A stretch of DNA of 36,224 nucleotides from Pelagibacteraceae bacterium (GTDB lineage Bacteria; Pseudomonadota; Alphaproteobacteria; HIMB59). Below the pieces are notes generated by a model. That model ran no database searches. It was not told the DNA's origin and saw nothing but the letters and a program-made list of their open reading frames with translations. Positions 25,631 through 33,799 of the stretch are shown here, piece by piece (the stretch's first letter is position 1; each line of letters starts with the position of its first letter). The stretch covers positions 1 through 36,224 of the forward strand of contig PAHR01000030.1 of NCBI GenBank assembly GCA_002705265.1, read 5' to 3'. The translations under genes were made by a program, and so were the position numbers.

Positions 25631-25666
25631 GGTATATTGTATACCAATAATAGTATAAAAAATCAA
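25631..25666 (-). promoter_or_regulatory. Promoter with overlapping dyad, candidate GntR operator for the ThDP lyase operon
   Basis: Minus strand: TTGATT (25661-25666), a 17-base spacer, then TATACA (25638-25643) preceded by TGG, an extended -10. The dyad GGTATACAATATACC (25631-25645) overlaps the -10 and start site, with 6-bp perfect arms. Its 13-base core is identical to that of the site before qor. This layout suits a repressor, probably the GntR protein encoded just upstream. Confidence 0.65.
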
Positions 25667-25675
25667 ATGGTTTTG

Positions 25676-26335
25676 CTATTTTCTAAGCTTTTCTTCAATT
25701 CTTTTAACTAAACCTAATGCATGATTTCTTAAAGTTTTTTCAGCCCTTGTAGCATTACCAGATAACAGAGATTTTATAATTTCATCATGCTCATCAATTG
25801 ACTTAATAGCCCTTTTAGATTCAATTATAAATTTTTTTCTTAAAAACTGTAAATGCAACAGTTGTGACTCTAAGATATGAGACATAAGATCAACTTTTGT
25901 AAGTTTCATAATAAATTGATGAAATAAAATATTATCACGAGAGTAGTTTTCTAGCTCTGATAAAACATTTTCTTTTTTATACTGGCAAAATTTTTCTAAT
26001 TTTTTAATTTCTTCTTGTGTAGAATTTTTAATAATTAAATGAGCTGCGTAACCCTCCAAACCAGCCCAAACAGATACAATTTCAATTAAGTCTTTTTTTG
26101 TTTTACGGTTAACAAAAACTCCACGTCGAGGTATTGTTTTTACAATGCCTTCTTGTTCTAATCTAGCAATTGCTTCACGAATTGGTGTCCTACTTACACC
26201 AAGTTTAAGTGATAATTGTCTTTCATCTAAATGAAAATCTGTTTCTTTTAAATATATATTAAGGGATATTATATATTTTTTTAAACTATCATATACTTTA
26301 CCTTTAAGATTCACTGTTCCTATTCTTTGAATCAT
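25676..26335 (-). CDS. GntR-family regulator, FadR/FCD subfamily
   Basis: 219 residues. The N-terminal winged helix-turn-helix is clear (LDERQLSLKLGVSRTPIREAIARLEQEG, then the wing VKTIPRRGVFV). The C-terminal all-helical FCD effector domain carries an Asn/His metal-site pattern (RDNILFHQFI, EHDEIIKSLL, RNHALGL). Family members sense small carboxylates or acyl-CoAs and bind dyads of the TTGTATACAA kind. Two such dyads occur in the window, before the ThDP lyase gene and before qor. It lies 8 bp after tctA and 61 bp before the ThDP lyase gene, so it is likely made with the tct genes and controls the catabolic genes. The ligand is unknown. Confidence 0.9.
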   Translation of the reverse strand: MIQRIGTVNLKGKVYDSLKKYIISLNIYLKETDFHLDERQLSLKLGVSRTPIREAIARLEQEGIVKTIPRRGVFVNRKTKKDLIEIVSVWAGLEGYAAHLIIKNSTQEEIKKLEKFCQYKKENVLSELENYSRDNILFHQFIMKLTKVDLMSHILESQLLHLQFLRKKFIIESKRAIKSIDEHDEIIKSLLSGNATRAEKTLRNHALGLVKRIEEKLRK

Positions 26336-26343
26336 TATTAGTA

Positions 26344-27864
26344 TTAAGCAGACTTAGCTTTGAAAAATTTTCTTTTTATAGGACCAGCTAAAGGCATGAG
26401 TAAAAACACAAGAGCTATATACATAATGGATGCAGCAATTGGCTTTTCCCCAAAATCAAAAAATATACCCATACTACCATCTGATAATATAAGTGTTTGT
26501 CTTAAGGCATTTTCTGCAAGAGGTCCTAAAACAATTGACAGAACAGCTGGAGCTACAGGGTAATCTAGTTTTCTTAAGACATAACCAACAAAACCGAAAA
26601 TTAACATCAACCATACGTCATGTAAACTTTGCGTAGGTGCATAACCACCCGTTACACATAGAACAAATATTACAGGTGCTAAAATCGCAAAAGGTATTCT
26701 AAGGACCATTAAAAAAGCAGGAATCAAAGCTATATTTAAAACTAAAGTAAAGAAGTTAGCTATATAAAGACTGCCAATTAATCCCCACACAAATTCTGGT
26801 TCTTGAGTAAATAAAAGAGGTCCAGGTGTTAATCCCCATAATATCATCCCTCCAAGTAATATTGCTGTTGTCGGAGATCCTGGTATTCCTAAAGTAAGCA
26901 TAGGCAACATACTCCCAGTACTAGCAGAATTATTAGCGCACTCTGGTGCTACAACACCAGCTGGAACTCCAGTTCCAAACTCTTTAGAATTCTTTGAAAG
27001 CTGTTTTGTAATTCCATATGACATTAAAGAAGCTGGAGTTGCTCCAGCGGCAGGAAGAATACCAACAAAGAAACCTAAAAAAGAACCTATAGACATGGCC
27101 ATAAGAGTAGATTTTAATTTTTTAAATGCCTTTCCTATCTCATTCATATTTACTTCCATTTTAGCCATTTGAACTTTTCCTTTAGTTGATTCTAAAGTCC
27201 AAAGCATTTCTCCTATTCCATAAATTCCAATAGCAAGTACTAAAAAGTTAATACCGTGTAAAAACCCTGGCATACCAAATAAAATTAATCTAGGTTTGCC
27301 TGAAATAAGATCTAATCCAATAGTTGAAAGTAATAGTCCTATTAATATTGAAAATACTGTTTTAGGAATGTCGTCACCACCAAGACCAACAAAAGTAGCA
27401 AAGGCCATTACCATAAGAGCAAAGGTTTCAGGAGCATTAAAAGCAAGAGCTACCTCTGCTAGAGGTGGTGCAAACAATGTAAATAAAATAACAGAGACAG
27501 TTCCTCCAACAAAAGAACCTACTGCTGCAGCTGAAAGTGCTGTTATGGCATCTCCTTTTTGTGCCAAAGGCCTTCCATCGAAAACTGTAGCAACAGCCGT
27601 TGATGCGCCCGGTATACCTAACATAACAGAGCTTATTGCTCCTCCGTACATAGCTCCATAATAAACTGCTGCTAAAAAAATTATAGCTGCTGTTGGTGGT
27701 ACAATAAAAGTAATAGGTATAAGGATGGCAACACCATTAACTGATCCTAGACCAGGCATGGCACCAACGAACAAACCTACTAAACAACCAAATATTAAAA
27801 GACCTAAATTAAACCACTGCAGTGATGTAAAAATACCGTCTAGTAATAATCCAAAAGTTTCCAT
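26344..27864 (-). CDS. tctA: Tripartite tricarboxylate transporter, large membrane subunit
   Basis: 506-residue inner-membrane protein with about twelve helices, of the TctA family. The family glycine-rich blocks are present: GAMPGLGSVNG, YYGAMYGGAISSVMLGIPG, and in the second half GILPAAGATPASLMSYG with ANNSASTGSMLPMLTLGIPGSPTTAILLGGM. It forms the transport channel with TctB and uses TctC as the periplasmic receptor. The substrate is a carboxylate in known systems. Gap to tctB is 28 bp and to gntR 8 bp. Confidence 0.94.
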   Translation of the reverse strand: METFGLLLDGIFTSLQWFNLGLLIFGCLVGLFVGAMPGLGSVNGVAILIPITFIVPPTAAIIFLAAVYYGAMYGGAISSVMLGIPGASTAVATVFDGRPLAQKGDAITALSAAAVGSFVGGTVSVILFTLFAPPLAEVALAFNAPETFALMVMAFATFVGLGGDDIPKTVFSILIGLLLSTIGLDLISGKPRLILFGMPGFLHGINFLVLAIGIYGIGEMLWTLESTKGKVQMAKMEVNMNEIGKAFKKLKSTLMAMSIGSFLGFFVGILPAAGATPASLMSYGITKQLSKNSKEFGTGVPAGVVAPECANNSASTGSMLPMLTLGIPGSPTTAILLGGMILWGLTPGPLLFTQEPEFVWGLIGSLYIANFFTLVLNIALIPAFLMVLRIPFAILAPVIFVLCVTGGYAPTQSLHDVWLMLIFGFVGYVLRKLDYPVAPAVLSIVLGPLAENALRQTLILSDGSMGIFFDFGEKPIAASIMYIALVFLLMPLAGPIKRKFFKAKSA

Positions 27865-27892
27865 ATTTTTTTTACCTATTCTCTCTCATTAA

Positions 27893-28510
27893 TTATTTAA
27901 TAAACCTTTTAGATAGAAGTCCTAATGCTGGTGGCAAAAATAATATTATTATAATATAAATTATTTTCTCGACCAATGAACTTTCGCTATACATAAAATC
28001 GTAAACCGGATAAAACAGTGGCTCAGAGTATCCTTGTGGTAAAGGTATCTTCAGCAGCCACTCAAAAAATAGAAACGTTAATATCGGTGTCTCGTAAGCA
28101 AACAAACCAATAAAAATGTTACTCTTATTACTAAAAAATTTCAGATAAAAAGCTAAAAAGAAAATCAATGATATATAAATTCCAATATAAGCAGTAGCTA
28201 AAACTAAAAAACAAAGAGAGATTACTGTTAAATAAATATATCTCTCAGCTCCAACTTGAATAAAAGGGTTATCGTCTTTTGATTGTGGGGATTTTTTTAA
28301 AATGAATTTTCCTATTGTTATTAAAGTGCAAACGAGCATACCGGCTGACAAATAAAATGGTAAAAAACCTGCTCCCATATTAGTTTCAGCTGTCCAATCT
28401 ATTCTATTTTCAGCACTCTTAATCATAAGAGCTATGGAGCACATAGCTAATAATACGGCTACAACAATTTCAGCAATCTTAACTGTGAACTTACTTGATA
28501 TATTCGACAT
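27893..28510 (-). CDS. tctB: Tripartite tricarboxylate transporter, small membrane subunit
   Basis: 205 residues with four predicted membrane helices, as in TctB, and a central soluble-looking loop (ILKKSPQSKDDNPFIQ). The opening helix IVVAVLLAMCSIALMI is followed by GAGFLPFYLSAGMLVCTLI, a typical TctB block with a conserved GxGFxP motif. Sequence conservation in TctB is low, so the call rests mainly on topology and its place between tctC and tctA. It is separated from tctC by a hairpin. Confidence 0.88.
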   Translation of the reverse strand: MSNISSKFTVKIAEIVVAVLLAMCSIALMIKSAENRIDWTAETNMGAGFLPFYLSAGMLVCTLITIGKFILKKSPQSKDDNPFIQVGAERYIYLTVISLCFLVLATAYIGIYISLIFFLAFYLKFFSNKSNIFIGLFAYETPILTFLFFEWLLKIPLPQGYSEPLFYPVYDFMYSESSLVEKIIYIIIILFLPPALGLLSKRFIK

Positions 28511-28564
28511 TATTATATTTTTTAGTAACCTCCGTCGCTATTTTAAAAATTAATTCAAAAATTA

Positions 28565-28590
28565 TAGAGTGAGGATTAAACCTCACTCTA
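28565..28590 (-). terminator. Stem-loop between tctC and tctB
   Basis: TAGAGTGAGG pairs perfectly with CCTCACTCTA across six bases, followed on the minus strand by ATAATTTTT. It resembles a leaky terminator or 3' stabiliser that would favour the binding protein over the membrane subunits, as at the tmoX-tmoW junction. Confidence 0.65.
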
Positions 28591-28607
28591 AAAATTATAA
28601 TTTAATA

Positions 28608-29582
28608 CTACTTAAAGTTCTCAATAATAACTGAGTGCTTGTCATATTCAACAGCTAAGAAATCCTTAAGACCATATCCTTCTAACCAGCTCATTAACTT
28701 ACCATCATCGATGTTGAAAGATTGGAATTCACTATCCCAATAAACTGTATGAAGAAGTCCTGTGTAGTAGTCTCTAACCTCAGCATCAATACCTGCTGGA
28801 GCCATAAAAGCTCTCATCATGTAGTACTCAAGATCAGGGTAACCTAATTCATAAGAAGAAGGTACTTCAGGAAATGCAGGGTTTCTTTCAGGTGTCATCA
28901 TAACTAAAGCTTTTGAGTCGCCTGATTGATAGAATCCCATTTGCTCTGAAGGGTTGTTAAGAGTAAAGTCTGACTCTCCTCCAACAAGACCTTTAGCAAC
29001 TGCACCACCGCCTGAATAAGGAACATACTTAGCGTCAAAACCAAACTGGCCTCTCATCATACCAAGTAGAAGTTCATCTTCAGACATTTTACCTGTACCG
29101 CCCATTACTAGACTTCCACCTTTTGCTTTTGCAATAAACTCATCAAAAGTATTTATACCTGCAGTATTTTTACCTTCTGTAGCAATCCATACTAAGAATG
29201 TATCTGTAATTAATCTTGCAAGCGGTGTGAAATCATTAAAGAAATCTATACCTAATTCTGGTTGGTTAGTTGGTGTTGTAAGAACATTGTTAAGAGTGAT
29301 CATAAGAGTATGAACATCTCCATTTTTCTTTTTAACATAAGTCATAGCTTCACCACCGGATCCACCTTTTTTATTAATTGGAATCACTGGCTTTGAAGCA
29401 TAGTCATTCTTTTCAATAACACCTTGTACTAATCTTGCGATTTCATCAGCACCTCCACCTTGACCAGCTGGGATAATTAGTTCAATTGGTTTCTTTGGGC
29501 TAAAAGGCTTTGCAGAAACCGTACTAACAGCAAACAAGGTAAATGATACTAAAACAACCGCTAGTTGTTTAATTAAAGTCAT
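28608..29582 (-). CDS. tctC: Tripartite tricarboxylate transporter, substrate-binding protein
   Basis: Periplasmic Bug/TctC-family receptor, 324 residues. A signal peptide (LAVVLVSFTLFAVSTVSA, cleaved before KPFSP) opens the protein and a strong AGGAGG precedes the ATG. PIELIIPAGQGGGADEIARLV and INKKGGSGGEAMTYV are the two loops that hold the carboxylate in this family. The rest shows the two-lobed fold with GGTGKMSEDELLLGMM and PERNPAFPEVPSSYELG. It heads the tctCBA-gntR run. No tricarboxylate-specific residues can be singled out by eye; oxalate, glycolate, a 2-hydroxy acid or another small carboxylate are all possible. Confidence 0.92.
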   Translation of the reverse strand: MTLIKQLAVVLVSFTLFAVSTVSAKPFSPKKPIELIIPAGQGGGADEIARLVQGVIEKNDYASKPVIPINKKGGSGGEAMTYVKKKNGDVHTLMITLNNVLTTPTNQPELGIDFFNDFTPLARLITDTFLVWIATEGKNTAGINTFDEFIAKAKGGSLVMGGTGKMSEDELLLGMMRGQFGFDAKYVPYSGGGAVAKGLVGGESDFTLNNPSEQMGFYQSGDSKALVMMTPERNPAFPEVPSSYELGYPDLEYYMMRAFMAPAGIDAEVRDYYTGLLHTVYWDSEFQSFNIDDGKLMSWLEGYGLKDFLAVEYDKHSVIIENFK

Positions 29583-29613
29583 TATTATTCCTCCTAAATT
29601 ATTTAAGGCGTTA

Positions 29614-29619
29614 ATAATA
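29614..29619 (-). promoter_or_regulatory. Predicted -10 box of tctC
   Basis: TATTAT on the minus strand, preceded by GTGTG giving an extended -10 character, about 32 bases before the tctC ATG. The region upstream contains a run of 14 A (29645-29658) and the dyad at 29671-29685. No good -35 box is visible. Confidence 0.35.
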
Positions 29620-29670
29620 CACAGATAAACTTTAAATTAACAATAAAAAAAAAAAAAATTAAATTATTAA

Positions 29671-29685
29671 TTTCATATTGTGAAA
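29671..29685. promoter_or_regulatory. TTTCA-N5-TGAAA site upstream of tctC
   Basis: TTTCATATTGTGAAA differs from the core of the tmm/soxB site at a single base. It lies ~90-100 bases upstream of the tctC ATG, in the intergenic region shared with qor, centred about 70 bases upstream of the predicted tctC start of transcription. Confidence 0.55.
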
Positions 29686-29744
29686 CTTTGGTTAAATAAA
29701 TTCACTATATCAATAACTCTAGCAAATGGCTTGTTTGTAAAACT

Positions 29745-29767
29745 GGTATAATGTATACAATATACAT
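29745..29767 (+). promoter_or_regulatory. qor promoter with overlapping dyad, candidate GntR operator
   Basis: An extended -10 box (TGGTATAAT, with TATAAT at 29747-29752) runs into the dyad ATGTATACAATATACAT (29751-29767), which has perfect 7-bp arms. The 13-base core matches the site at 25631-25645 exactly. The dyad covers the predicted start of transcription, so binding should repress. The qor ATG follows two bases later, leaving a near-leaderless transcript. Confidence 0.65.
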
Positions 29768-29769
29768 TC

Positions 29770-30759
29770 ATGAAGTTTGTAAATCATAATAATCAAGGGT
29801 TGCTTTTTATTGATGAAAGAAATATTGAAACTCCAAATCCAAATCAAGTTCAAATTGAAGTTTATAGTGCAGGTGTAAACAGAGCGGATTTACTTCAAAA
29901 AAAAGGCCATTACCCTCAACCTGAAGGGGAAAGTGATATATTGGGATTAGAAGTATCTGGCAAGATATGTGATTTAGGTTCTTCAGTCACTAAATACAAA
30001 ATTGGGGATAAGGTGTGTGCTATATTAGGTGGTGGAGGTTATGCAGAATATGTAAATGTTGATGAAAGACAAATTCTTACAATTCCAAAAAACATTAGTT
30101 TAAATGATGCCGCTTCACTCCCTGAAACAATTTTAACTGTATATGAAAATATATTTAATATATCAGGTTTTAAAAAAAATGAGTCGGTTCTGATACATGG
30201 CGGTAGTAGTGGTATTGGAACTACAGCTATATCTATTTTAAAAAATTTCACTGATAAAATTTATGTTACAGCAGGCAGTGATGAAAAATGCAAAGCTTGT
30301 GTAGAGCTAGGCGCTACAAAAGCAATAAATTATAAATTGAAAGATTTTGAAGAAGTTTTATCTAGTGATAGAATAAAAATAGACGTAGTATTAGATATGG
30401 TAGGTGGAGAATATTTTAAAAAAAATTTAAAAATTTTAAACTTTAAAGGTAGACTTACTTATATTTCTGCTTTAGGTGGTATAAAAGGTGAAATAAATTT
30501 ATTACACATAATGAACAAACAATTAAAAATATCTGGTTCTACTTTAAGATCAAGATCTTCAGAAATGAAAGGACAAATAGTAAATCAAGTTAAAGAAATA
30601 ATTTGGCCTTTGATAGAAAAAAAACTAATTGATATTAAAATTTTCAAAAAATTTCATTTAGATGAAGCAAATGAAGCTCATTCATTAATGGAAAGTTCAC
30701 AACATATTGGAAAAATATTATTAACAGTTAAGGAGGAAAAAATAAATGAACTTACATGA
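29770..30759 (+). CDS. Zinc-free MDR-family NAD(P)H:quinone oxidoreductase
   Basis: 329-residue medium-chain dehydrogenase/reductase of the quinone-reductase (PIG3/QOR) branch. The N-terminal domain has VNRADLLQKKGHYP, typical of that branch, and GLEVSGKI; the catalytic-zinc ligands of alcohol dehydrogenases are absent. The NADPH-binding loop is HGGSSGIGTTAIS. The C-terminal KFHLDEANEAHSLMESSQHIGKILL block is conserved. The physiological substrate is unknown; enoyl or quinone compounds are usual. The ATG is almost at the predicted start of transcription, with no Shine-Dalgarno. The 3' end overlaps sucC by 14 bp, so the two are co-transcribed. Confidence 0.85.
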   Translation: MKFVNHNNQGLLFIDERNIETPNPNQVQIEVYSAGVNRADLLQKKGHYPQPEGESDILGLEVSGKICDLGSSVTKYKIGDKVCAILGGGGYAEYVNVDERQILTIPKNISLNDAASLPETILTVYENIFNISGFKKNESVLIHGGSSGIGTTAISILKNFTDKIYVTAGSDEKCKACVELGATKAINYKLKDFEEVLSSDRIKIDVVLDMVGGEYFKKNLKILNFKGRLTYISALGGIKGEINLLHIMNKQLKISGSTLRSRSSEMKGQIVNQVKEIIWPLIEKKLIDIKIFKKFHLDEANEAHSLMESSQHIGKILLTVKEEKINELT

Positions 30760-31933
30760 ATATCAAGCTAAACAACTTTTAAAAAATTTTGGTGTAAGAG
30801 TTCTTGGAGGCAATCCTGTTTATCAAAACTCTGAAATTAATAAAGCTGTTGATTCTATATCCACTCCCGTGATGGTTGTAAAATCTCAAATACATGCTGG
30901 TGGAAGAGGAGCTGGTAAATTTAAAAATAGCGGTGATGACAAAGGTGGAGTTAGAGTTTCTATGACAAAAGATGAAGCAAAACTAAATGCTGAAAAAATG
31001 TTGGGAAAAATTCTAGTAACTAAACAAACAGGATCTGAAGGCAAAATAGTTAATCGTCTTTATATAGAAGAAGGATGTGATATTAAAAAAGAGTTCTACT
31101 TAAGTATTCTAGTTGATCGTTCAAGTTCCTCTATATCTATTATAACTTCTACTGAAGGCGGTATGGAAATTGAAGAAGTAGCAGAAAAAGAACCTGAAAA
31201 TATAGTTACAGTAAATGTTGCTGGTGAAGAAAATCTAAGTTCAAATACATTGGAAACTCTTATCAAAGGATTGGGGATAAAAGAAGATCAGTCAGATGAT
31301 TTTTCTATACAAATCCAAAGTATTTATAGTGCTTTTCTAGGAACAGATGCCTCATTAGTAGAAATCAATCCTTTTGTACTTACAGGTGAAAATAACTTTA
31401 TTGCCTTAGATGCAAAAATATCAATAGATGATAATGCTTTATATAAACATAAAAATATAGCTGATATGAGAGACGAAACAGAAGAAGAAGCTGCGGAAGT
31501 TGAAGCTTCAAAGCATGAATTAAATTATATTAAACTTGATGGAAATATTGGCTGTATGGTTAATGGAGCAGGTTTGGCAATGGGAACAATGGATATAATT
31601 AAGTTAAATGGAGGTAGTCCAGCAAACTTTTTAGATGTAGGTGGAGGAGCAACTAAAGAGAGAGTTGCTAAAGCTTTTTCAATTATACTTCAAGATGAAA
31701 ATGTCAAAGCAATATTAGTAAATATTTTTGGCGGTATTATGAAATGTGATATAATAGCTGAAGGAATAGTTTCTGCTGCAAAAGAACTATCAATTAAAGT
31801 TCCTCTTATTGTGAGACTTGAAGGAACTAATGTTGATTTAGGTAAAAATATATTGAGTAAATCTAATTTAGATATTATTTCTGCAGATAACTTGGATGAT
31901 GCAGCCCAAAAAGCTGTTTCGTCGATTAATTAG
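30746..31933 (+). CDS. sucC: Succinyl-CoA synthetase beta subunit
   Basis: ADP/GDP-forming ligase subunit, 395 residues. MNLHEYQAKQLL opens the ATP-grasp domain and the IHAGGRGAGKFK insert is of the alphaproteobacterial type. IEEGCDIKKEFYLSILVDRSS, ASLVEINPFVLTG, GNIGCMVNGAGLAMGTMDI and PANFLDVGGGATKERV are intact. A malate thiokinase (MtkA) is related, but the sequence follows SucC at the positions I can recall. AAGGAGG lies upstream within the end of qor. It is translationally linked to qor and followed 9 bp later by sucD, so the pair sits under the qor promoter and its candidate GntR operator, which is unusual for a TCA-cycle gene. Confidence 0.93.
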   Translation: MNLHEYQAKQLLKNFGVRVLGGNPVYQNSEINKAVDSISTPVMVVKSQIHAGGRGAGKFKNSGDDKGGVRVSMTKDEAKLNAEKMLGKILVTKQTGSEGKIVNRLYIEEGCDIKKEFYLSILVDRSSSSISIITSTEGGMEIEEVAEKEPENIVTVNVAGEENLSSNTLETLIKGLGIKEDQSDDFSIQIQSIYSAFLGTDASLVEINPFVLTGENNFIALDAKISIDDNALYKHKNIADMRDETEEEAAEVEASKHELNYIKLDGNIGCMVNGAGLAMGTMDIIKLNGGSPANFLDVGGGATKERVAKAFSIILQDENVKAILVNIFGGIMKCDIIAEGIVSAAKELSIKVPLIVRLEGTNVDLGKNILSKSNLDIISADNLDDAAQKAVSSIN

Positions 31934-31942
31934 GAGATTTAT

Positions 31943-32815
31943 ATGTCAGTATTAATTAATAAAGAAACAAAAGTTATTTGCCAGGGATTTACTGGAGCTC
32001 AAGGAACCTTCCATTCAGAACAAGCTATTAAATATGGAACAAAAATGGTTGGAGGAGTTACTCCAAAAAAAGGCGGTCAAATACATTTAGATTTGCCTGT
32101 ATTTAATTCAGTAAAAGAAGCTAAGGAAATAACTCAGGCTGAAGCTTCAGTAATATATGTGCCTCCGCCTTTTGCTGCTGGAGCAATTTTATAAGCCATT
32201 GAGTCTGAAATTGAATTGATAGTTTGTATAACCGAAGGTGTTCCTGTTTTAGATATGCTTAAAGTTAAGAATAAATTAAAAAACTCCAAATCAAGACTTA
32301 TAGGTCCTAATTGTCCAGGAATAATTACTCCAGATGAATGTAAAATAGGAATTATGCCAGGACATATTCATAAAAAAGGTAAAATTGGTGTTGTAAGTAG
32401 ATCAGGAACTCTCACTTATGAAGCCGTTGCCCAAACAACTGCAGTAGGACTTGGACAAACAACTTGTATTGGAATAGGAGGAGATCCTATAAATGGAACA
32501 AATTTTATAGATTGTTTAGAATTATTTATGCAAGATCCTGAAACAGAGGGAATTATAATGATTGGTGAAATTGGTGGAACTGCTGAAGAAGAAGCTGCGG
32601 AATTTATTAAAAATTCTCCTATTAAAAAACCAGTTGCCTCATTTATAGCAGGTGCTAGTGCTCCAGCAGGAAAAAGGATGGGTCATGCAGGGGCTATAAT
32701 TTCTGGAGGAAAAGGAACTGCTGAATCAAAGTTTAATGCTTTAGAGGATGCTGGTGTACACATTTCAAAATCTCCTTCTAAACTAGGAGAAACGATTAAA
32801 GCCGCTTTAAGTTAA
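31943..32815 (+). pseudogene. sucD: Succinyl-CoA synthetase alpha subunit interrupted by an in-frame TAA
   Basis: Conceptually 290 residues, the normal SucD length. Codon 84 (32192-32194) is TAA where SucD has a conserved glutamate (FAAGAIL[14 protein letters not shown], compare ILEAID in E. coli). The reading frame is not shifted and both halves are fully conserved: the CoA-binding N-terminal domain ([23 protein letters not shown]) and the C-terminal part with the phospho-histidine loop [17 protein letters not shown]. One G-to-T change in GAA explains it. It could be a sequencing or assembly error, a very recent nonsense mutation, or a suppressed stop. A TTG at 32216 could restart the C-terminal part but lacks a Shine-Dalgarno. 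The 3' end overlaps the stop of the convergent reductase gene by 4 bp. Confidence 0.88.
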
Positions 32816-33789
32816 TAAAGCTTAGCTTCTTTTGCTCTTAGCTTAGTTAGAGCTAATACAGTATCAATTGTTGGCGTTGCAATAGATGTAATTCTTCCTA
32901 GTTCTTGAACAGAACCTATAAGGGCGTTAATTTCCATAGGGCGTTCTCTTTCTAAATCTTGGAGCATAGAGGTTTTATGTTCACCAACAGCTTTTGCCGC
33001 GTCTATTCTTCTCTCAACATCAAAAGGCTTATCGATACCAAGTTTTTTAGCAATTGAATGTGCCTCTATCATCATATTTCTAACAACATTTCTTACTTCT
33101 TCGTCACTACAAATTTTTACTAACGTAGAAGTAGTCAGTGAACTTATTGGATTAAAAGATAAGTTACCAAATAGTTTTAACCAAATATCGCCTTTAATAT
33201 TCGGTCTAATTGGAGCTTGGAATCCAGCTTTTTCTAAAACAGAAGAAAGGTTTTTAACTCTATCTGTATCTTCACCATTAATTTCACCTAATTGGAATTT
33301 ATCTCCTTCTAAATGTTGAATTACTCCTGGTTTAATTACTTCAGATGCTGGATTTACAATACATCCAATAATTTTTTCTGGCCCTATATCAGTCCATTGA
33401 GAGTTATCAGGGTCAACTGAAGTAACCTTCTTATTTTTAAAATTTGAGTCAGGATGATTATAAAAATACCACCAAGGAATACCATTAACTCCCCAAACAA
33501 ATGATGTGTCATCTTTCTTCAGTACTTTAAACGCATCGAGACACCCAGGTACAGAATGTGCTTTAAGAGTAACGAAAATGAAATCTTGTTTGCCTGCTTT
33601 TTCTGCTGTATCTACACATTTCGGATATACTATTAACTCTTTACCATCTTTACGTAATCTTAATCCATCTTGTTTAATAGCATTATAATGAGGTCCCCTT
33701 GCAATAAGCGTTACATCTGCACCAATCTCTGTTAGTTTAGCTCCTAAATAACCACCAATTGCGCCAGCTCCATAAATACAAATTTTCAT
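32812..33789 (-). CDS. PanE/ApbA-family reductase, possibly an oxalyl-CoA or 2-keto acid reductase
   Basis: 325 residues, NADP-binding [13 protein letters not shown] at the N terminus, VTLKAHSVP and the [12 protein letters not shown] loop, then the C-terminal helical ketopantoate-reductase domain with a catalytic-lysine region ([17 protein letters not shown]) and [13 protein letters not shown]. General annotation would be 2-dehydropantoate 2-reductase. Family knowledge: a PanE homologue of Methylobacterium reduces oxalyl-CoA to glyoxylate. Being 10 bp downstream of a glyoxylate aminotransferase gene and near frc makes such a role here plausible, but substrate choice cannot be read from the sequence. 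It is likely co-transcribed with sga. Confidence 0.75.
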   Translation of the reverse strand: MKICIYGAGAIGGYLGAKLTEIGADVTLIARGPHYNAIKQDGLRLRKDGKELIVYPKCVDTAEKAGKQDFIFVTLKAHSVPGCLDAFKVLKKDDTSFVWGVNGIPWWYFYNHPDSNFKNKKVTSVDPDNSQWTDIGPEKIIGCIVNPASEVIKPGVIQHLEGDKFQLGEINGEDTDRVKNLSSVLEKAGFQAPIRPNIKGDIWLKLFGNLSFNPISSLTTSTLVKICSDEEVRNVVRNMMIEAHSIAKKLGIDKPFDVERRIDAAKAVGEHKTSMLQDLERERPMEINALIGSVQELGRITSIATPTIDTVLALTKLRAKEAKLY

Positions 33790-33799
33790 ATATTTATTT

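Noticed and set aside
27296-27661. 121-codon plus-strand frame inside tctA
   Set aside because: Antisense to conserved glycine/alanine-rich TctA helices, which give long Ala/Pro-rich shadow frames on the other strand.
29645-29658. Run of 14 A as a phase-variation tract
   Set aside because: Long A runs are common in this AT-rich DNA, it is intergenic, and the gene it precedes has an intact frame; it could only affect promoter spacing.
31943-32815. Frameshift or selenocysteine reading as explanation of the sucD break
   Set aside because: The two halves are in the same frame, which rules out an indel, and the codon is TAA, which is not a selenocysteine codon.
30746-32815. Malate thiokinase (mtkAB) of the serine cycle
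   Set aside because: Motifs follow SucC/SucD more closely than MtkA as remembered, and no other serine-cycle gene such as mcl, ppc or mtd is nearby.
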